DNA of 57,832 nt from DASZIT01 sp052143315. Lineage in GTDB: Bacteria; Actinomycetota; Acidimicrobiia; Acidimicrobiales; RAAP-2. The notes beneath the pieces are model-generated. The model was not told the DNA's origin and did not search any database. It saw only the letters and a program-made list of their open reading frames with translations. Where the stretch lies: NCBI GenBank assembly GCA_052143315.1, contig JBKQTE010000056.1:1-57832 (forward strand), given 5' to 3'. This document shows, piece after piece, positions 25,902 to 34,098 of the stretch (positions are counted from its first letter, which is position 1; each line of letters opens with the position of its first letter). Both the position numbers and the translations under genes were made by a program.

Positions 25902-26753
25902 TCAACTGAGTTGTCTGTCGTCGTGCCGCGCCGCCCACCGGCCGTCCAGGGCGTCGGCCACCAGGTGCACGAAGTCGGCGGTCCGTACCGCCACCGGCAC
26001 ATCGCCGACGACGGTGCCGGGCCGGGTCACCCCCGAGTCCACCAGGGCGAACGGCGTGGTGAGGGCGTCGGCCAGCCGCCCGTCGGTCTCCGGCTGGTCA
26101 CCGACCACCAGGGTCGGTGGCCCGTCCGGCCCCAGATGGAACCGGTGGCGCAGGAGCTCCACCATGGGCCGGTGGGGCTTGCCGGCCACCCGGGGTTCCA
26201 CGCCGGAAGCGGTGGCCACCGCCGCCAGCAGGGAGCCCGCCCCGGGGAGGAGCCCCCCCGGGGTCGGATGGGTGGGGTCCTCGTTGGTCCCGATCAAGAT
26301 GCCGCTGTGGCGGGCGGTGGTGGCCACCGCTGCCAGCCTGTCGAAGTCGAACGACCGGCTCCACCCGACCACTCCGGCGGCGCCGCCACGGGGGCGGACC
26401 TCCACCCCCCTGGCCGTCAGGGCGTCGAGGAGCCCCTGGTCACCCAGCACACAGGCCGACTCCCCCGGCTGCAGCAGCGACGCGGCGGCCTCGGCCGAGC
26501 TGACCAGGTGCTCCGCCGAGGCGCGGATGCCCACCCGGTCGATCCGGTCCAGGAGCTCGTCGGTGGTGGGCGCCGAGTTGTTGGTGACGAACGCCACGGT
26601 GACCCCGGCGCCCCGCAGGTCGGCCACCGCCCCCGATACGTCCCCGATGGGCTCCCCCGACAGCCAGATGACGCCGTCGAGATCGACGATCCACAGCGCA
26701 CCGGCGGAGGCGAACCGGTCGAGCCGCGGCCGGCCCGATCCCCCCGCCGTCAT
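25902..26753 (-). CDS. HAD-superfamily IIA phosphatase (glycerol-phosphate phosphatase-like)
   Basis: 283 residues. Motif I is DLDGVIWLSGEPI, motif II VAFVTNNSAPT, and motifs III/IV are VAGKPHRPM and LVVGDQPETDG. The NagD-like cap domain is present. The family includes 4-nitrophenyl phosphatases; the orthologue-positioned Rv1692 is a glycerol-3-phosphate phosphatase, which is the best functional guess. The ATG overlaps the desaturase stop (ATGA), so the two are co-transcribed; a lipid link would fit. Confidence 0.9.
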   Translation of the reverse strand: MTAGGSGRPRLDRFASAGALWIVDLDGVIWLSGEPIGDVSGAVADLRGAGVTVAFVTNNSAPTTDELLDRIDRVGIRASAEHLVSSAEAAASLLQPGESACVLGDQGLLDALTARGVEVRPRGGAAGVVGWSRSFDFDRLAAVATTARHSGILIGTNEDPTHPTPGGLLPGAGSLLAAVATASGVEPRVAGKPHRPMVELLRHRFHLGPDGPPTLVVGDQPETDGRLADALTTPFALVDSGVTRPGTVVGDVPVAVRTADFVHLVADALDGRWAARHDDRQLS

Positions 26754-27928
26754 GCCGTGGAGTCGTCCGGGCCCGGCTGGCCCTCCGTCGAGACCATGTC
26801 CTGGCGGCGGGTCCGGCGGGTGGCGGCGGCCAGCTGGTCGGCGGCGACCATGGCGCGGGAGATGAGGCGCTCCAGGCTGGTGGCACTGACGTCCGTATCG
26901 TCGCCGACGCCGTTGACAGCCGCCGCCGGCTCGGGGGCCGGGGCCTCGGCGCCCTCGGGCGCCAGGTGCGGTCGGGCCGCCATGTCGGCCATCCGCTCGC
27001 CGGTCAGCTTGGCCGCCCGCTCCCAGTAGGAGCGGAACATGCCGATGTCGAAGGCACCGTCGCGCATCCGGGCCTGGTCGAGCAGGCGGGCGGGCGGGCG
27101 CTTGAGATCCCGGACCACGTGGAGGGCGGCCAGGGTCCGCAGCACGTAGAAGGTCGGGTCGATCTCCCACCAGCGGAACCCCTGCCGGACCGAGGCGGGC
27201 AGGTAGTGGTGGTTGTTGTGCCACCCCTCGCCGCCGGTGACCAGGGCCACGAAGAGCGAGTTACGACTGGTGTCGGGGGTGGCGTACCGGCGCCTCCCGA
27301 CCAGGTGCGCCATCGAGTTGACCAGAAAGGTCCCGTGCCAGAGCAGCACGGTGGAGAGGAAGAAGCCGACGAGGAGCCCACCCCAGCCGCCGAGGAGGAA
27401 GCAGGTCACACCGAGTGACCACGGCCCGATCCACTGGTGGCGCTCCAGCCACCGGAGCTCGGGGTACTTGGCGAAGTCGGCGATGTTGTCGAGGTCGGTC
27501 GCCTTGTACCGGGTGGAGAGGATCCACCCCACGTGGCTCCACCAGAACCCGTCGCGGGGTGAGTGGACGTCCCCGTCCAGATCGGTGAACCGGTGGTGGA
27601 CACGGTGGTGGCTGGCCCACCACAGCGGGCCCTTCTGGACGGCGGTGGTGCCGCCGAAGGCCATCACGAACTGGAAGACGCGGTTCATCTTGTAGCTGCG
27701 GTGGGCGAAGTACCGGTGGTAGCCGGCGGTGATGCAGAACATGCGGACCAGGTAGAGGACGCCGCACAGCAGCCAGTCCTGCCAGGTCACGGTGACGAAG
27801 AACGCCGCCAGCGGGGCCACGTGGACAGCCAGGAACGGGATGGCCGCCACCCAGTCGGTCCGATCGGCGGACTCCTCCCCCGGTCGGGCGCTCGGGCCGT
27901 TGGCCGGCTCGGTCTGGAGGGTGGTCAT
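26750..27928 (-). CDS. Fatty acyl-CoA desaturase (Δ9-like)
   Basis: 392-residue integral membrane di-iron desaturase. Three histidine boxes are complete: HRYFAHR at 71-77, HRVHH at about 108-112 and HNNHH at about 237-241. Four hydrophobic spans surround them. A disordered Ala/Pro-rich C-terminal region of about 90 residues follows the core. The family makes cis double bonds in acyl-CoA chains and adjusts membrane fluidity. It is coupled to the HAD phosphatase gene. Confidence 0.93.
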   Translation of the reverse strand: MTTLQTEPANGPSARPGEESADRTDWVAAIPFLAVHVAPLAAFFVTVTWQDWLLCGVLYLVRMFCITAGYHRYFAHRSYKMNRVFQFVMAFGGTTAVQKGPLWWASHHRVHHRFTDLDGDVHSPRDGFWWSHVGWILSTRYKATDLDNIADFAKYPELRWLERHQWIGPWSLGVTCFLLGGWGGLLVGFFLSTVLLWHGTFLVNSMAHLVGRRRYATPDTSRNSLFVALVTGGEGWHNNHHYLPASVRQGFRWWEIDPTFYVLRTLAALHVVRDLKRPPARLLDQARMRDGAFDIGMFRSYWERAAKLTGERMADMAARPHLAPEGAEAPAPEPAAAVNGVGDDTDVSATSLERLISRAMVAADQLAAATRRTRRQDMVSTEGQPGPDDSTA

Positions 27929-28015
27929 GGACTGGTGGTAGCCGTCGCCGGCCGACCCCCGATCGTACCCCAGCGCCGGTCGTGCCGGCCCGGCCGGCGC
28001 CCGGCCGGCGACGGA

Positions 28016-29086
28016 TCAGCCGTCGACATAGAGGTCACCGTCCGAACCCTTGGCCACCGTGATGGTGCCGAGCCCCCGGGTGGCGGGCCCCTGCAGCACC
28101 GCTCCGGTCTGGGCGTCGAACTCGGAGCCGTGGCACGGGCAGGCGATCAGGCGGGCCGACCGGGCGTAGGCCACCGTGCAGCCGGCGTGGGGGCAGACGG
28201 CGTCGAACGCCACGAACTCACCGGCCGTGGCCTGGATCACCAGTGCCGGGTCGCCACTGGCCGGGTCGGTGAAGTTGGCCGAGCCGCCCACCGGCACATC
28301 CGAGGCGGGTCCGAGCTTCGTTCCGGCCGGCGCCCCGGCGGTGGTCTGGGTGGTGGTGGTCGGGGCGCCCGCCGTTGTCGGGACGGTGGTGCCCCCGCCG
28401 AGCGTGTTGCCGGTGGCGGTGGTGGTGCCGCCCGCCGCCCGGCCGACGCCGGCCACCACACCGCCGAGGATCACCACCACACCGGCCAGGATGCCAGTGA
28501 CCGCCCCCTTGGAGACCACGTCCCGGCGCGACACCGTCGGGGCATCCCCCTGGCCGGGGCCGGTGGTGGCCGGGACGCGGCGGGCGGCGAACCAGGTGTC
28601 GAGGGCGGGGGCGCCGGCCGCCCCGGCGATGAGCAGGGGCGTCCAGGCGAATAGGAAGACGATGTCCGCCCCGGTGAAGTACGGCGACGCGTGGAAGCTC
28701 ACCGTCAGGAACAGGCCGAACGACAGCACCATGCCGGCGGCGGCGGCCGCCCGGCTCCACAGCCCGACCAGCGTCCCGAGGCCGATGGCCACCTCGCCGA
28801 TGGCGATGACCGCCCCGACCACCGGGGCGACGTGCACGAGACCGCCGAGGAGCGCGTGGATCGGGCTCGACCGCTCCGCCCCGGCCAGCTGGGCGTGGAT
28901 CGAGGTCGGGCTCGAGCTCCGGAAGAAGGCCGGATTGGCCAGCTTCTGGAGGCCGGCGTAGGTGAAGGTGATACCGAGGAAGAGCCGCAGGGGGGCCAGC
29001 GCCCACCCCGGGGCGATGCTCCCGTCCTCCTGTCGGAGCGACCACGGGTCGACGGACCGGGTCCCACGGCGGCTCCCACCGGTCAT
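28016..29086 (-). CDS. DoxX-type membrane domain fused to Rieske 2Fe-2S domain
   Basis: 356 residues with two recognisable modules. Residues ~25-165 form four helices of the DoxX/DoxD type (LRLFLGITFTYAGLQKLANP). A Tat-like SRRDVV at 186-191 precedes a hydrophobic helix (194-213). A Thr/Ala-rich spacer leads to a Rieske domain with ligands in CPHAGC (298-303) and CPCHGS (316-321); C303 and C318 can form the stabilising disulfide. The Rieske domain should lie outside the membrane. A redox role with a quinol- or thiol-linked DoxX partner is inferred. The start overlaps a 5-codon mini-ORF. Confidence 0.85.
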   Translation of the reverse strand: MTGGSRRGTRSVDPWSLRQEDGSIAPGWALAPLRLFLGITFTYAGLQKLANPAFFRSSSPTSIHAQLAGAERSSPIHALLGGLVHVAPVVGAVIAIGEVAIGLGTLVGLWSRAAAAAGMVLSFGLFLTVSFHASPYFTGADIVFLFAWTPLLIAGAAGAPALDTWFAARRVPATTGPGQGDAPTVSRRDVVSKGAVTGILAGVVVILGGVVAGVGRAAGGTTTATGNTLGGGTTVPTTAGAPTTTTQTTAGAPAGTKLGPASDVPVGGSANFTDPASGDPALVIQATAGEFVAFDAVCPHAGCTVAYARSARLIACPCHGSEFDAQTGAVLQGPATRGLGTITVAKGSDGDLYVDG

Positions 29087-29100
29087 GGGCGTGCCTTCAT
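29083..29100 (-). CDS. Leaderless 5-codon upstream ORF (MKARP)
   Basis: An ATG at 29100 follows TATCCT (29108-29113) after 7 nt. It encodes Met-Lys-Ala-Arg-Pro and stops with TGA overlapping the ATG of the DoxX-Rieske gene as ATGA. Translation of this mini-ORF would couple to the main gene. Alternatively it may arise by chance in a short leader. Confidence 0.4.
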   Translation of the reverse strand: MKARP

Positions 29101-29137
29101 GGCGGCGAGGATACCGGCGGCCGCCGTCGGATTCGGG

Positions 29138-30238
29138 TCAGGCCCCGACCGAGGTGGCGCCGACCGCCACCGGCGATCCCACCGGTGGAGCGGCGTCGGT
29201 GTCGGTGGTCAGGGGCACCTCTTCCACCAGCGGCCGGGCCTCGGAACGCCGACGCCGCCGTGCCGCCCACCGGTCGAGCAGCCTCGAGCCCACCACGAAG
29301 GCGACGATGGCGTAGGTCCACCCGAGGACGATGTCGAAGACGAAGTGCTCCCCGGTGTAGACGAGCGTGGTGGCCATGGCCAGGACGTAGGTGACCAGGA
29401 CCACCCGCATCCACGGCTTGGCCCGCCGCCAGAAGAACAGGCAGATCAGCATGGGGTAGGCCGTGTGGAGCGACGGGACGGCGGCCACGTTGTTGTCGAA
29501 GGTGGAGTTCCCTTCGAACAGGGCGGCGGCCTGATGGAACCCGACGTGGTTCCACATGATCGGGATGATCCTGGCGGTGGGGTCCATGGAGCCCAGGGAG
29601 CTGACCATCCACGGAGGCATGGCCGGGTACAGCACATAGGTGAGGTAGCCGGCGAAGGTCAGCCCCACGAAGAGCGGGACGAAGCGGCGGAAGCGGTCGT
29701 GGTCCCTCACCCACAGCACCCCGGCGATGATGAACGAGGTGAAGAAGTGGCTCATGTAGGTGAGCCAGGCGACGTAGTCCCAGACGTGGAGGTTGTTGGG
29801 ATTGAAGAGGGCCTCCTGGAGCCGGACGGTCGGCGCCACCCCGAAGCCCACCCACTCGTCGAAGCTCAGCTGCGGGCTCCAGTGGGGGGCGAACAGGGGA
29901 TGGCCGGCGTAGCCGCGCAGGAGGGAGTAGAAGGCCAGCACGGCGTAGAGCGGGAGCCAGTCCCGGATGATCCCGCGTCGCCACCGGGACAGGTCGCTGA
30001 TGCAGGCGCAGAAGAGGGCGGCGGTGATCCAGATGAGGATGTCGTCGGTGGAGTAGGGGATGCCCAGCACGATGGTGTAGGCGACCAGGGCCACGACGAA
30101 GATGCTCCAGGCGATGACCTTGCGCTGGGCGAGGAAGCCGGCCGCCCCCGGCCGCCGTGCCGGCCCGGGCGGGGACTCCTCCCCGAGGGCGGCACCGTCG
30201 AGGTCGTCGCCCGTCTCCGGCGCCAACACGGTGCTCAC
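29138..30238 (-). CDS. PAP2-superfamily membrane phosphatase/transferase
   Basis: About 366 residues from GTG 30238; a GTG at 30301 is possible but would add a segment with no conserved character. Six to seven helices are visible. The PAP2 catalytic motifs are VPSLHTAYPM and YTGEHFVFDIVLGW, which hold the catalytic His residues and Asp. Long N-terminal helices and the AMPPW motif resemble Aur1/inositol-phosphorylceramide-synthase-type PAP2 proteins found in actinobacterial lipid metabolism. Substrate unknown. It is transcribed away from the GT39-like gene. Confidence 0.82.
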   Translation of the reverse strand: MSTVLAPETGDDLDGAALGEESPPGPARRPGAAGFLAQRKVIAWSIFVVALVAYTIVLGIPYSTDDILIWITAALFCACISDLSRWRRGIIRDWLPLYAVLAFYSLLRGYAGHPLFAPHWSPQLSFDEWVGFGVAPTVRLQEALFNPNNLHVWDYVAWLTYMSHFFTSFIIAGVLWVRDHDRFRRFVPLFVGLTFAGYLTYVLYPAMPPWMVSSLGSMDPTARIIPIMWNHVGFHQAAALFEGNSTFDNNVAAVPSLHTAYPMLICLFFWRRAKPWMRVVLVTYVLAMATTLVYTGEHFVFDIVLGWTYAIVAFVVGSRLLDRWAARRRRRSEARPLVEEVPLTTDTDAAPPVGSPVAVGATSVGA

Positions 30239-30386
30239 CCGCCGGTCCCCCGAAGCACGGGAGTATGACGAAACGATGACATTCGCACCATTCTTGCCCA
30301 CTTTTGCCCGACCCCGGGGCCACCCGGTGCGTCCATCCCGTATCGGGAGCCACCACGGGCTCCGGTCCCCGGCCGGCGACGCCGGG

Positions 30387-30392
30387 TAGCCT
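30387..30392 (+). promoter_or_regulatory. -10 element for GT39-like gene, leaderless type
   Basis: TAGCCT with 7 nt to the ATG at 30400; supports this start over earlier in-frame codons. Confidence 0.5.
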
Positions 30393-30399
30393 CGCCCGG

Positions 30400-32109
30400 A
30401 TGCCCGCCCCCGGTGACGGTCCCGGCCAGGACCAGGACGCAGCCGGGGGTCGGGCCGGCCGGACGGTCCGCCTGGTGGGGGGCCCGCTGGTCGTCCTGTC
30501 GGTGGTGGCCGCCTGCTTCCTCGGCCTGGGGCTCCGCCAGGCGTGGACGGACGCCCCCACCTTCGACGAGCCGGTCTACCTGTCGGCCGGCGTCACCGCC
30601 CTCGTCCACCACGATCTGCGGCTCAACCCGGAGCACCCTCCGCTGGGCAAGGTCCTGGCCGCCCTGCCCGTCCTCCTCGACCACCCCATCGTGCCCCAGG
30701 GGCCGGCGTGGCGATCGTCCGACGAGGCGGCCTATGCGGTGTCGTTCGTCCAGGCGCAGCTGCACGCCGGCAAGCTACGGAGCGAGCTGTTCCTGGCCCG
30801 GCTGGTCCCCCTCCTCGAAGCGGTCGGCGTGGCCTTCGTCCTCTACGCACTGGGTCGCCGGCTCTTCTCGAGGGGCGCCGGCCTGCTGGCCGGCGTGGCC
30901 TGGCTGGCCGACCCGTTCGTGCTGGGCCTCGGCCACCTCGACGGCGTCGACCTGCCGCTGACCCTCTGCACCGTTCTGGTGTCGTGGGCCCTCCTCGAGG
31001 TCCTCCGGCAGCCGGGCCGGCGCCAGCTGGTGGTGGCCGGGGCGGCGTGCGCGGCCGCGGTGCTGTCCAAGGACGACGGGGTGCTGGTGGCCCTGTCGGC
31101 CGGTGTGGTGGCGGCGGCGGCCGGGTGGCGCTCGGTGGGCTGGCGGGTGCTGGGGCGACCGGCGGTGATGGCGGCGGTGGCCTGGTCCCTGGTCTGGCTC
31201 TGCTACCTGGTCCTCGACCCGGGCACGGCCCGCCACCTCTCCTTACTGCCCGAGCCGTTCGTCACCGGCCTCCGGTACCTGGGCACCCACGACACGGTGG
31301 GCTCCCCCGCCTACCTGCTGGGCAGCGTCTGGGTGGGCGGGAAGTGGTGGTACTGGCCGGTGAGCATGGCGGTGAAGGTCCCGCTGCTGACGGTGGGGCT
31401 CCTGGTGCTCGGTCCCCTCGGCCTCCGCCTGGCGCCCCGGTCGGCCCGCTACGAGACCCTGGCGGTGGCGGCGGTCCCCGGAGTGGTGCTGACCCTGTTC
31501 ACCGTGGTGTCGCCCAAGGACGTGGGGCTCCGCTACCTCCTGCCGGTGCTGGCCCTCTGGCTGGTGGTGGCTTCCGCCGCCGCCCTGGCCCCCCACCGCT
31601 GGCCGGTGCAGCTCGCACTGGCCGCGGTGGTGGCGGTGGCCCTGGTCTCCACCGCCCTGTCCGGCCCCGTCTCGCTGGTGTGGGCCAACCCGCCGTTCAC
31701 CCCTGCCTACCGGTCGGTCTCCAATTCGGACGTCGACTGGGGTCAGGGGTTCTGGCTGCTGCAGGCGTGGGCGGCCGGCAAGCACCCGTGGGTGGCCTAC
31801 TTCGGCCAGGGCCTCAACGCCTCCGACATCGACGGGGCGCGCTCGATGGTCACCGACGTGCCCGGCGTGCCCCCGGTGGTGGTGACGGCGCCCGGCTCAC
31901 TGACCGGATGGGTGGCGGTGTCGGCCACCTCGCTCACCAGCAACAACTTTGCCCAGCTGGCCTTCCTCCGCGCCTACTGCCCGGTGGGCGTGCTGGGCGG
32001 CTCCATCCTCGTCTACCGGTTCCGGTCCCCTCCCGAGGCCCGGCCGGGACCGTCCGTCCCACCGGCCGCCTGCCCCGGCACCTACAGCCACCGGGTGGGC
32101 GGCGGCTGA
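30400..32109 (+). CDS. GT39-like (protein mannosyltransferase-type) membrane glycosyltransferase
   Basis: 569 residues with roughly ten hydrophobic spans. The signatures are TFDEPVY after the first helix, the family's acidic loop, and LNPEHPPLGKVL, typical of GT39/ArnT polyprenyl-phosphate-dependent transferases. The C-terminal part has a soluble segment (WANPPFTPAYRSVSNSDVDWGQ). Substrate could be a secreted protein or a lipid-linked glycan. The gene heads a plus-strand unit divergent from the PAP2 gene; the next small gene begins 48 nt downstream with its own -10. Confidence 0.85.
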   Translation: MPAPGDGPGQDQDAAGGRAGRTVRLVGGPLVVLSVVAACFLGLGLRQAWTDAPTFDEPVYLSAGVTALVHHDLRLNPEHPPLGKVLAALPVLLDHPIVPQGPAWRSSDEAAYAVSFVQAQLHAGKLRSELFLARLVPLLEAVGVAFVLYALGRRLFSRGAGLLAGVAWLADPFVLGLGHLDGVDLPLTLCTVLVSWALLEVLRQPGRRQLVVAGAACAAAVLSKDDGVLVALSAGVVAAAAGWRSVGWRVLGRPAVMAAVAWSLVWLCYLVLDPGTARHLSLLPEPFVTGLRYLGTHDTVGSPAYLLGSVWVGGKWWYWPVSMAVKVPLLTVGLLVLGPLGLRLAPRSARYETLAVAAVPGVVLTLFTVVSPKDVGLRYLLPVLALWLVVASAAALAPHRWPVQLALAAVVAVALVSTALSGPVSLVWANPPFTPAYRSVSNSDVDWGQGFWLLQAWAAGKHPWVAYFGQGLNASDIDGARSMVTDVPGVPPVVVTAPGSLTGWVAVSATSLTSNNFAQLAFLRAYCPVGVLGGSILVYRFRSPPEARPGPSVPPAACPGTYSHRVGGG

Positions 32110-32144
32110 CGGGCGGTGGTTGGTGACGGCCGTGACCCGGCGCC

Positions 32145-32150
32145 TACCAT
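32145..32150 (+). promoter_or_regulatory. -10 element for small membrane protein, leaderless type
   Basis: TACCAT with 7 nt to the ATG at 32158. It includes bases of an earlier in-frame ATG (32149), making that ATG an unlikely start. Confidence 0.45.
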
Positions 32151-32157
32151 GGACGCC

Positions 32158-32559
32158 ATGGACCAGACCGCCGTCGCCCCCGTCGCCGGCACCCGCCGGC
32201 GGTCCGGTGCCGACGCCCTCATGCGGCGCCTGCTCCGGATCCCCGACGAGCAGCCGGTCATCGACGAGTCGGAGACCCACAAGATCTTCAGCACGTCGAT
32301 CTTCCTGTCGGCGCTCCGCTGCCTGCTCAGCTACATCGTGCTCCCCATCGTCCTGCCCGCCGTCGGCCTGGCCAAGGGCGTGGGGCCCGCCATCGGCATC
32401 CCGGTGGGCGTCCTCGCCCTGGTCTTCGACTACCTCGGGGTCCGGCGGTTCTGGCTGGCCGACCACCACCAGCGGTGGGCCTTCACCGCCCTCTACACGG
32501 CGGTGGCCGGCATGGTCCTCGCCCTGGTGGTCGTCGACGTCGTCAGCGTCCTCCGGTAG
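32158..32559 (+). CDS. Conserved two-span membrane protein
   Basis: 133 residues. A cytoplasmic N-terminal region (RIPDEQPVIDESETHKIFSTSIFLSALRCLLSY) is followed by two to three hydrophobic segments (about 48-72, 77-92 and 106-127). I do not know a named family, but the ordered amphipathic pattern and supported start make it a credible conserved hypothetical. A position between a membrane glycosyltransferase and an ECF sigma gene suggests an envelope role, without direct evidence. Confidence 0.65.
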   Translation: MDQTAVAPVAGTRRRSGADALMRRLLRIPDEQPVIDESETHKIFSTSIFLSALRCLLSYIVLPIVLPAVGLAKGVGPAIGIPVGVLALVFDYLGVRRFWLADHHQRWAFTALYTAVAGMVLALVVVDVVSVLR

Positions 32560-32581
32560 CGCCGGAGGCGCCGGCTGAGAC

Positions 32582-32605
32582 AACCTTTCCGGTCTCCCGT
32601 GCGTC
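32582..32605 (+). promoter_or_regulatory. Candidate ECF-type promoter upstream of the sigma gene
   Basis: AACC at 32582-32585, 16-bp spacer, CGTC at 32602-32605. This matches the general ECF sigma pattern (AAC core in -35, CGTC in -10) and would permit autoregulation of the sigma gene starting at 32681. It rests on short motifs only. Confidence 0.35.
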
Positions 32606-32680
32606 CTGGAGGGTATGGGAGCTCGGCTACCGGCATTGGCCTGTGCGGGGGCCGGAGCCCGTCTCCTGTCGGCGCCGGCG

Positions 32681-33223
32681 ATGAGCGGCGCCGTGCCCTC
32701 GCGTGACCAGCAGGTCACCGATCTGTTCGCCGAGCAGTACGACGGCATGTGCCGCCTGGCCGCCCACCTGCTGGGCGACCGGGCCGGGGCCGAGGAGGTG
32801 GTGCAGGAGGCGTTCCTGCGGACCTTCTCCAGTTGGCGCCGGGTCCGGCGCCCCGAGCGTGCCCAGTGGTTCCTCCGGGCGACCGTCGTCAACCTGTGCC
32901 GGTCCCGGCTGCGCCGGCGAGCCACCGAGGACCGTTCCAACCGGACGGTCTACGCCACCGACCCGGAACGTCAGGCGACGGGTGGGTCCGGTGCCGGCAC
33001 CGGTGCACCCGACGACGCCCTGGTGGTGCTGGAGGCGGTCCGCCACCTCCCAACCCGCCAACGCGAGACGGTCATCCTCCGGTACTACGAGGATCTCCCC
33101 GAAGCGGCCATCGCCAAGGTCCTCGGGTGCAGTGTCGGCACGGTCAAGTCGCAGCTGTCCAAAGCCCGGGCCACGCTGGCCGCCGCCCTCGACGGAGGGG
33201 ATCCGGAGGTGGGCGCGCCATGA
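32681..33223 (+). CDS. ECF-family RNA polymerase sigma factor
   Basis: 180 residues from ATG 32681; the frame is open further upstream. Region 2 is visible as LFAEQYDGMCRLAAHLLGDRAGAEEVVQEAFLRTF with the -10-contacting WRRVRRPERAQWFLR. Region 4 is LPTRQRETVILRYYEDLPEAAIAKVLGCSVGTVKSQLSKAR, a helix-turn-helix for the -35 element. The stop overlaps the next start (ATGA), as usual for sigma/anti-sigma pairs. Similar to SigE-like sigma factors of actinobacteria. Confidence 0.93.
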   Translation: MSGAVPSRDQQVTDLFAEQYDGMCRLAAHLLGDRAGAEEVVQEAFLRTFSSWRRVRRPERAQWFLRATVVNLCRSRLRRRATEDRSNRTVYATDPERQATGGSGAGTGAPDDALVVLEAVRHLPTRQRETVILRYYEDLPEAAIAKVLGCSVGTVKSQLSKARATLAAALDGGDPEVGAP

Positions 33224-34056
33224 TGCCCGACGACCTCGACTCGCGGCTCCGTCAGGCCTTCTCCCAGACGTCCTCGGCGTGGCAGCCGGCGGCGCCGGCG
33301 GTGACCGACCTGGTGGACGGCGTACACCGGCGGCGGGCGCGTCGACGTCGGGTCCTGACGGCGGCCGGTTGCGCGGTGGCGGCACTGGTGGTGGCGGCCG
33401 GTGCCTACTCCACCACGTCGAGACCGGCGGGTCGGCAGGTCACCGCCCAGGCCCCTTCGCCGACCACCACCGGGAAGGTCTCCGCCGGTGCCAACCGGGC
33501 GGCCTCGGCGGAGCCGGTGCCGGGCTCGGCCGCGTCCGGGTCGCTGGCCACGCCGTCCTGTGCGGTCGACGTGACGGTCGGATCCGGCCCTTCCCGGTGC
33601 GCCGGCGTGCTCTCCACCACGTCGTCCGCCTCGGCAACCGCCTCATCGAACGGCGCATCCGCCGAGTTCGGCGCCGCCGACGCGCCGGAGACCACGGTGT
33701 CGGCTGAGGTCGGACAGCACGTCAGCGTCGTGCCGGCCCCGACGCCGGCAGGGTCGTGGAGCACGCCGGTGGAGGTTCCGATCTCGACCCTCCCGGTCAC
33801 CCTCCGTCGCCAGATCGCCGCCGGCGAGGGCGCAGCCCGTGGCAGCCTCATCCGTCTGGCCACTCCGGTCGGAGCGGGTGGGACGCCGTCGCCCGTGACA
33901 GTGTTCGACGCCACCAAGTCCGGGGTGGTGGTGGTCGGCGCCACGCTCACCAGCCCCTGCCGGCCGCCGTCGAGCGCTCCGACCACTGACGGGTCCCGGG
34001 CATGTGATGGCAGCCGGTCGGTATGGACTCTCGTCATCGTCATCGTGTCCCACTGA
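33220..34056 (+). CDS. Candidate membrane anti-sigma factor
   Basis: 278 residues, starting inside the sigma stop codon. The N-terminal ~40 residues are cytoplasmic with a basic stop (RRRARRRR), then a single membrane helix (about 45-62), then a long Ser/Thr/Ala-rich extracytoplasmic region with a few Cys residues. The topology and coupling fit an anti-sigma factor. The zinc HxxxCxxC motif of the common ZAS class is absent, so this is a different type or a divergent one. Function is inferred from position only. Confidence 0.6.
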   Translation: MMPDDLDSRLRQAFSQTSSAWQPAAPAVTDLVDGVHRRRARRRRVLTAAGCAVAALVVAAGAYSTTSRPAGRQVTAQAPSPTTTGKVSAGANRAASAEPVPGSAASGSLATPSCAVDVTVGSGPSRCAGVLSTTSSASATASSNGASAEFGAADAPETTVSAEVGQHVSVVPAPTPAGSWSTPVEVPISTLPVTLRRQIAAGEGAARGSLIRLATPVGAGGTPSPVTVFDATKSGVVVVGATLTSPCRPPSSAPTTDGSRACDGSRSVWTLVIVIVSH

Positions 34057-34098
34057 CGCGCCATCCCCCTGTTCCGACCACCCGACCGAGGAGATCAC

